Of a stretch of DNA of 6,742 nucleotides, positions 5,066 through 6,742 are shown piece by piece. The first letter of the stretch is position 1. Every line of letters begins with the position of its first letter. The stretch lies in contig DINC01000074.1 of NCBI GenBank assembly GCA_002425885.1, positions 1-6,742 on the forward strand. The letters are read 5' to 3'. Origin of the DNA: Spirochaetia bacterium UBA5550 (GTDB lineage Bacteria; Spirochaetota; UBA4802; UBA5550). The notes beneath the pieces are model-generated. The model did not search any database. It saw nothing but the letters and a program-made list of their open reading frames with translations, and was not told where the DNA came from. The position numbers and the translations under genes were made by a program.

Positions 5066-5914
5066 TTACCAGCGCGGCTGATTCCCCACTTCAACACCAG
5101 TTACATCAGAGGCATTTATAATGCTTATAAAAACATTGGGATCTATATCTGTGGTTGTCTTTTTCAGAGCTGAAACCATTCTGCGGTTAATCACCGTATA
5201 AAGAATCATCTTTTTATTACCGTGATAACCTCCACGCCCATGAAGGAGGGTGACACCGATTTTATGAACTTCAGTGAGTTCCTGGAGGATATCCTCCCAT
5301 TTATCCGAGATAATGAGTGCTGCCTGTCTCCTTGATAAACCGTGAAAAACATAATCAGTTCCCCACATGCTGATAATAATATAGACAACCGTATAGAGAA
5401 TCTTATCAAGGGGATATAGACTGCATGATACCAGAAGAACAACAGCATTGATTATTACTCCGCCTGCGCCAAGTGTGATCGAAAAAAACTTATTCATGAT
5501 CACACTGAGTATCTCCGACCCTCCGGGCGCGCCGTATGACTTTAGCATAACAGCAACACCCACACCATTCAACCCGCCGGCAATCACTGCCGCAAGCATT
5601 TTGTCTTCAATTCCGATTCTGAAATTAAAAATGAAAAGCATCGCGGAATAGAGTACCATCCCCCAGAGAGAATAAAGTACAAAACGAAGACCAACGAAAA
5701 CCAATCCTATTATAAAAACTGGAATGTTCACGATGAGATACATTATCCCCACAGAAATAACAGGAAACTTATAGAAAACAGCAAGAGTTACCCCTGTCAT
5801 TCCACTTGAAAGAAACCCCTGCGGAATCAGTATGCCATTTACAGAAATTGCGCATATAGCAGCACCGGCACTGAGAAGGAATGTATTGAATACAAAATCT
5901 AAAATATTTTTCAC
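5066..5914 (-). CDS. YitT family inner-membrane protein
   Basis: 282-aa integral membrane protein of the YitT family (DUF161 plus DUF2179). Roughly six hydrophobic segments are seen (about residues 8-29, 40-56, 56-75, 80-97, 107-124 and 150-188, the last probably two helices). The family signatures PQGFLSSGMTG and APGGSEILSVIMNK are present. The soluble C-terminal domain (about 197-277) carries GVTLLHGRGGY, a run of basic residues and IDPNVFISIINASDVTG, as in DUF2179. The biochemical role of the family is not established; transport has been suggested. The start is a GTG (5914-5912) with GGAG (5922-5925) at 7 nt. It has its own promoter candidate and may be the first gene of the - strand run leading to the Rieske-like, MORN and yjbQ genes. 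Confidence 0.93.
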   Translation of the reverse strand: MKNILDFVFNTFLLSAGAAICAISVNGILIPQGFLSSGMTGVTLAVFYKFPVISVGIMYLIVNIPVFIIGLVFVGLRFVLYSLWGMVLYSAMLFIFNFRIGIEDKMLAAVIAGGLNGVGVAVMLKSYGAPGGSEILSVIMNKFFSITLGAGGVIINAVVLLVSCSLYPLDKILYTVVYIIISMWGTDYVFHGLSRRQAALIISDKWEDILQELTEVHKIGVTLLHGRGGYHGNKKMILYTVINRRMVSALKKTTTDIDPNVFISIINASDVTGVEVGNQPRW

Positions 5915-5948
5915 GATTATTCTCCGGCGATAAAATAACCACAGATTG

Positions 5949-5977
5949 ATTATAATGAAAAAACAGGGCTGTTTCCA
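5949..5977 (-). promoter_or_regulatory. Candidate sigma-70 promoter of the yitT-like gene
   Basis: On the - strand TGGAAA (5972-5977), 17 bp, then a consensus TATAAT (5949-5954). Transcription would start near 5942, about 27 nt before the GTG start. A dyad fills the spacer. Confidence 0.55.
5961..5974. promoter_or_regulatory. Dyad in the yitT promoter spacer, candidate operator
   Basis: AAACAG and CTGTTT form a perfect 6-bp inverted repeat separated by GG. It lies between the -35 and -10 boxes of the yitT-like promoter and overlaps the -35 by three bases. This is a typical position for a repressor site. Confidence 0.45.
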
Positions 5978-6024
5978 GTTTAAATAGTTATTGCTGAAAT
6001 GATTTAAATCTGAACTATATAACC

Positions 6025-6090
6025 ATGAAAAATTCAGAATTTAAACTGCAGCGCCTGGATGACTTCGCAGCAGCAATGGAAGGGGCATGA
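6025..6090 (+). pseudogene. Short ORF, probable 5' part of the frameshifted gene at 6059-6262
   Basis: ATG 6025 opens a 21-codon frame (MKNSEFKLQR...) ending at TGA 6088-6090. It has no ribosome binding site of its own but reads like a natural amphipathic helix. Removing one G from the GGGG run at 6082-6085 would join it directly to the frame that continues to 6262, giving a 78-aa protein. This may be a real mutation or a sequencing error. Confidence 0.4.
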
Positions 6091-6262
6091 ATTTGTTGCG
6101 GACATGGCAGTAGGCTGGGCCTTTGAGATCATCCGGGATAATGAGCTTAAAGAGTTTATGCAGAAGAATATGCCGGAAGTAAATTTTATTTACTCAGACA
6201 GCAACGGCCCGGGAAGTATTACTGTTAAATATAATGGCCGTTACTGGATAATAACTGATTAG
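6059..6262 (+). CDS. Small hypothetical protein, possibly frameshifted at its 5' end
   Basis: I do not recognise this family. The frame runs 67 codons from ATG 6059 to TAG 6260-6262. The body looks like a genuine small soluble domain: a helix (ADMAVGWAFEIIRDNELKEF) followed by beta-type segments (VNFIYSD, GSITVKYNGRYWIITD). No Shine-Dalgarno precedes ATG 6059, and the next ATG in frame (6104) has none either. The first nine residues look like out-of-frame translation, so the true protein probably starts at ATG 6025 with a one-base frameshift between the two parts. It has no signal peptide. It is divergent from yitT and convergent with the CheX-like gene, and its role is unknown. Confidence 0.5.
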   Translation: MTSQQQWKGHEFVADMAVGWAFEIIRDNELKEFMQKNMPEVNFIYSDSNGPGSITVKYNGRYWIITD

Positions 6263-6279
6263 AGAGACTGTTTCTCTCT
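6261..6279. terminator. Hairpin between convergent genes, no U tract
   Basis: AGAGAGA (6261-6267) and TCTCTCT (6273-6279) form a perfect 7-bp stem with a 5-nt loop. It fills the 18-nt gap between the hypothetical gene and the CheX-like gene and begins within the TAG stop codon. It lacks a T run on either strand, so it could be a weak bidirectional terminator or a 3'-end stabiliser. Confidence 0.4.
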
Positions 6280-6280
6280 G

Positions 6281-6736
6281 TCAGTTCTCCCTGTAGTAGA
6301 AATCCACGTCAAAGCCGCCGAAGGATGATGAGAATGACATATTCACATTGTCATAGAGAGCCTTGATTGAAATTGGATCATCATTGAACTCAGGGGGTGA
6401 GAGTATCAGATCATGCTCCGCGTACTGCATAAGGTTGGCAAAGGTGCCTGTAATGAGGTTAGCAAGCTCCCCTGCAACATCAGCACTTACGCTTTTAGTG
6501 ATCCTCGCTTTAGGATCACCGATGAAATGCCTTGATATCTGCGTAAGTGTAGCCTGGGGCATATTGATAAGGAGTTCACCTTTGAGAGTTCCCATTATCT
6601 CTATGGCAATCTGCGGGTCTTTTTCTGACGCCTGGGCTTCAAATACCTCAGTAACCCCGTTATCATTGAGAAATTTTTTAAATATGTGGTTAACCGATTT
6701 TGTCAGAATTTTTGAATAAGCTTCGTAGTTGCTCAT
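6281..6736 (-). CDS. cheX: CheX-like chemotaxis phosphatase
   Basis: 151-aa protein of the CheX/CheC/FliY phosphatase superfamily, best matching the single-domain CheX type. CheX removes phosphate from CheY-P and so resets flagellar motor signalling in the cytoplasm. The diagnostic catalytic segment is DVAGELANLITGTFAN, carrying the paired E90 and N93 (E-x-x-N) used to attack the phosphoryl group. A single such motif, as in CheX, rather than the two of CheC, is seen. The beta-rich start (IAIEIMGTLKGELLINMP) and end fit the family. ATG 6736-6734 has only 6 bases of upstream sequence in the window, so the ribosome binding site and start cannot be confirmed. No other chemotaxis gene is present, and it may belong to a cluster extending to the right. 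Confidence 0.85.
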   Translation of the reverse strand: MSNYEAYSKILTKSVNHIFKKFLNDNGVTEVFEAQASEKDPQIAIEIMGTLKGELLINMPQATLTQISRHFIGDPKARITKSVSADVAGELANLITGTFANLMQYAEHDLILSPPEFNDDPISIKALYDNVNMSFSSSFGGFDVDFYYREN

Positions 6737-6742
6737 GAATGC

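Noticed and set aside
4725..5081. 118-aa open frame on the + strand
   Set aside because: It lies opposite the Rieske-like gene and its promoter, and has a low-complexity Phe/Ile-rich tail with no family features.
6082..6090. prfB-like programmed +1 frameshift site
   Set aside because: The GGGG is directly next to the slip codon and the codon GCA gives poor re-pairing with CAT. A mutation or sequence error is simpler.

Overview
The window is about 6.7 kb of ordinary-looking bacterial chromosome of moderate to low G+C content. It holds ten protein genes or candidates, two of them small and one of those uncertain. No rRNA, tRNA, insertion sequence, CRISPR array or phage gene is visible. A PtsN-type PTS EIIA, a CheX-type chemotaxis phosphatase, a STAS regulator, a secreted MORN-repeat protein and a YitT membrane protein together suggest a motile Gram-negative-type bacterium. 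A spirochaete or a deltaproteobacterium-like lineage would fit. This is inference from gene content only, with low confidence.

Left part (1-1551): a 44-codon ORF with a good ribosome binding site ends before a strong intrinsic terminator (212-238). A glyoxalase II-like metallo-beta-lactamase-fold hydrolase follows on the + strand (333-947). It converges on a STAS-domain anti-sigma-factor antagonist on the - strand (977-1309). A perfect 10-bp inverted repeat overlaps the hydrolase stop codon at that junction. The 242 bases from 1310 to 1551 are a divergent promoter region between the STAS gene and a PTS EIIA gene.

Middle (1552-3065): the EIIA gene and ruvB lie 5 nt apart and are probably co-transcribed. 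ruvB converges, with a 2-nt gap, on a YjbQ-family gene.

Right part: four - strand genes run yitT-like (5066-5914), Rieske-like (4587-4982), secreted MORN-repeat protein (3463-4461), yjbQ-like (3068-3463). The last two overlap in a TAATG and are almost certainly translationally coupled. Good promoter-like sequences lie before yitT and before the Rieske-like gene. Each has a perfect dyad placed where a repressor would act. To the right of yitT is a small + strand hypothetical that looks frameshifted (6025-6262), then a convergent CheX-like gene (6281-6736) whose upstream region runs off the window.

Nothing here is plainly a new defence or mobile system. The points most worth a second look are the Rieske-like protein that lacks the second cluster histidine, the palindromic operators before it and before yitT, the probable frameshift at a G4 run near 6082, and a 9-nt copy of the 16S rRNA 3' end just before the first terminator.
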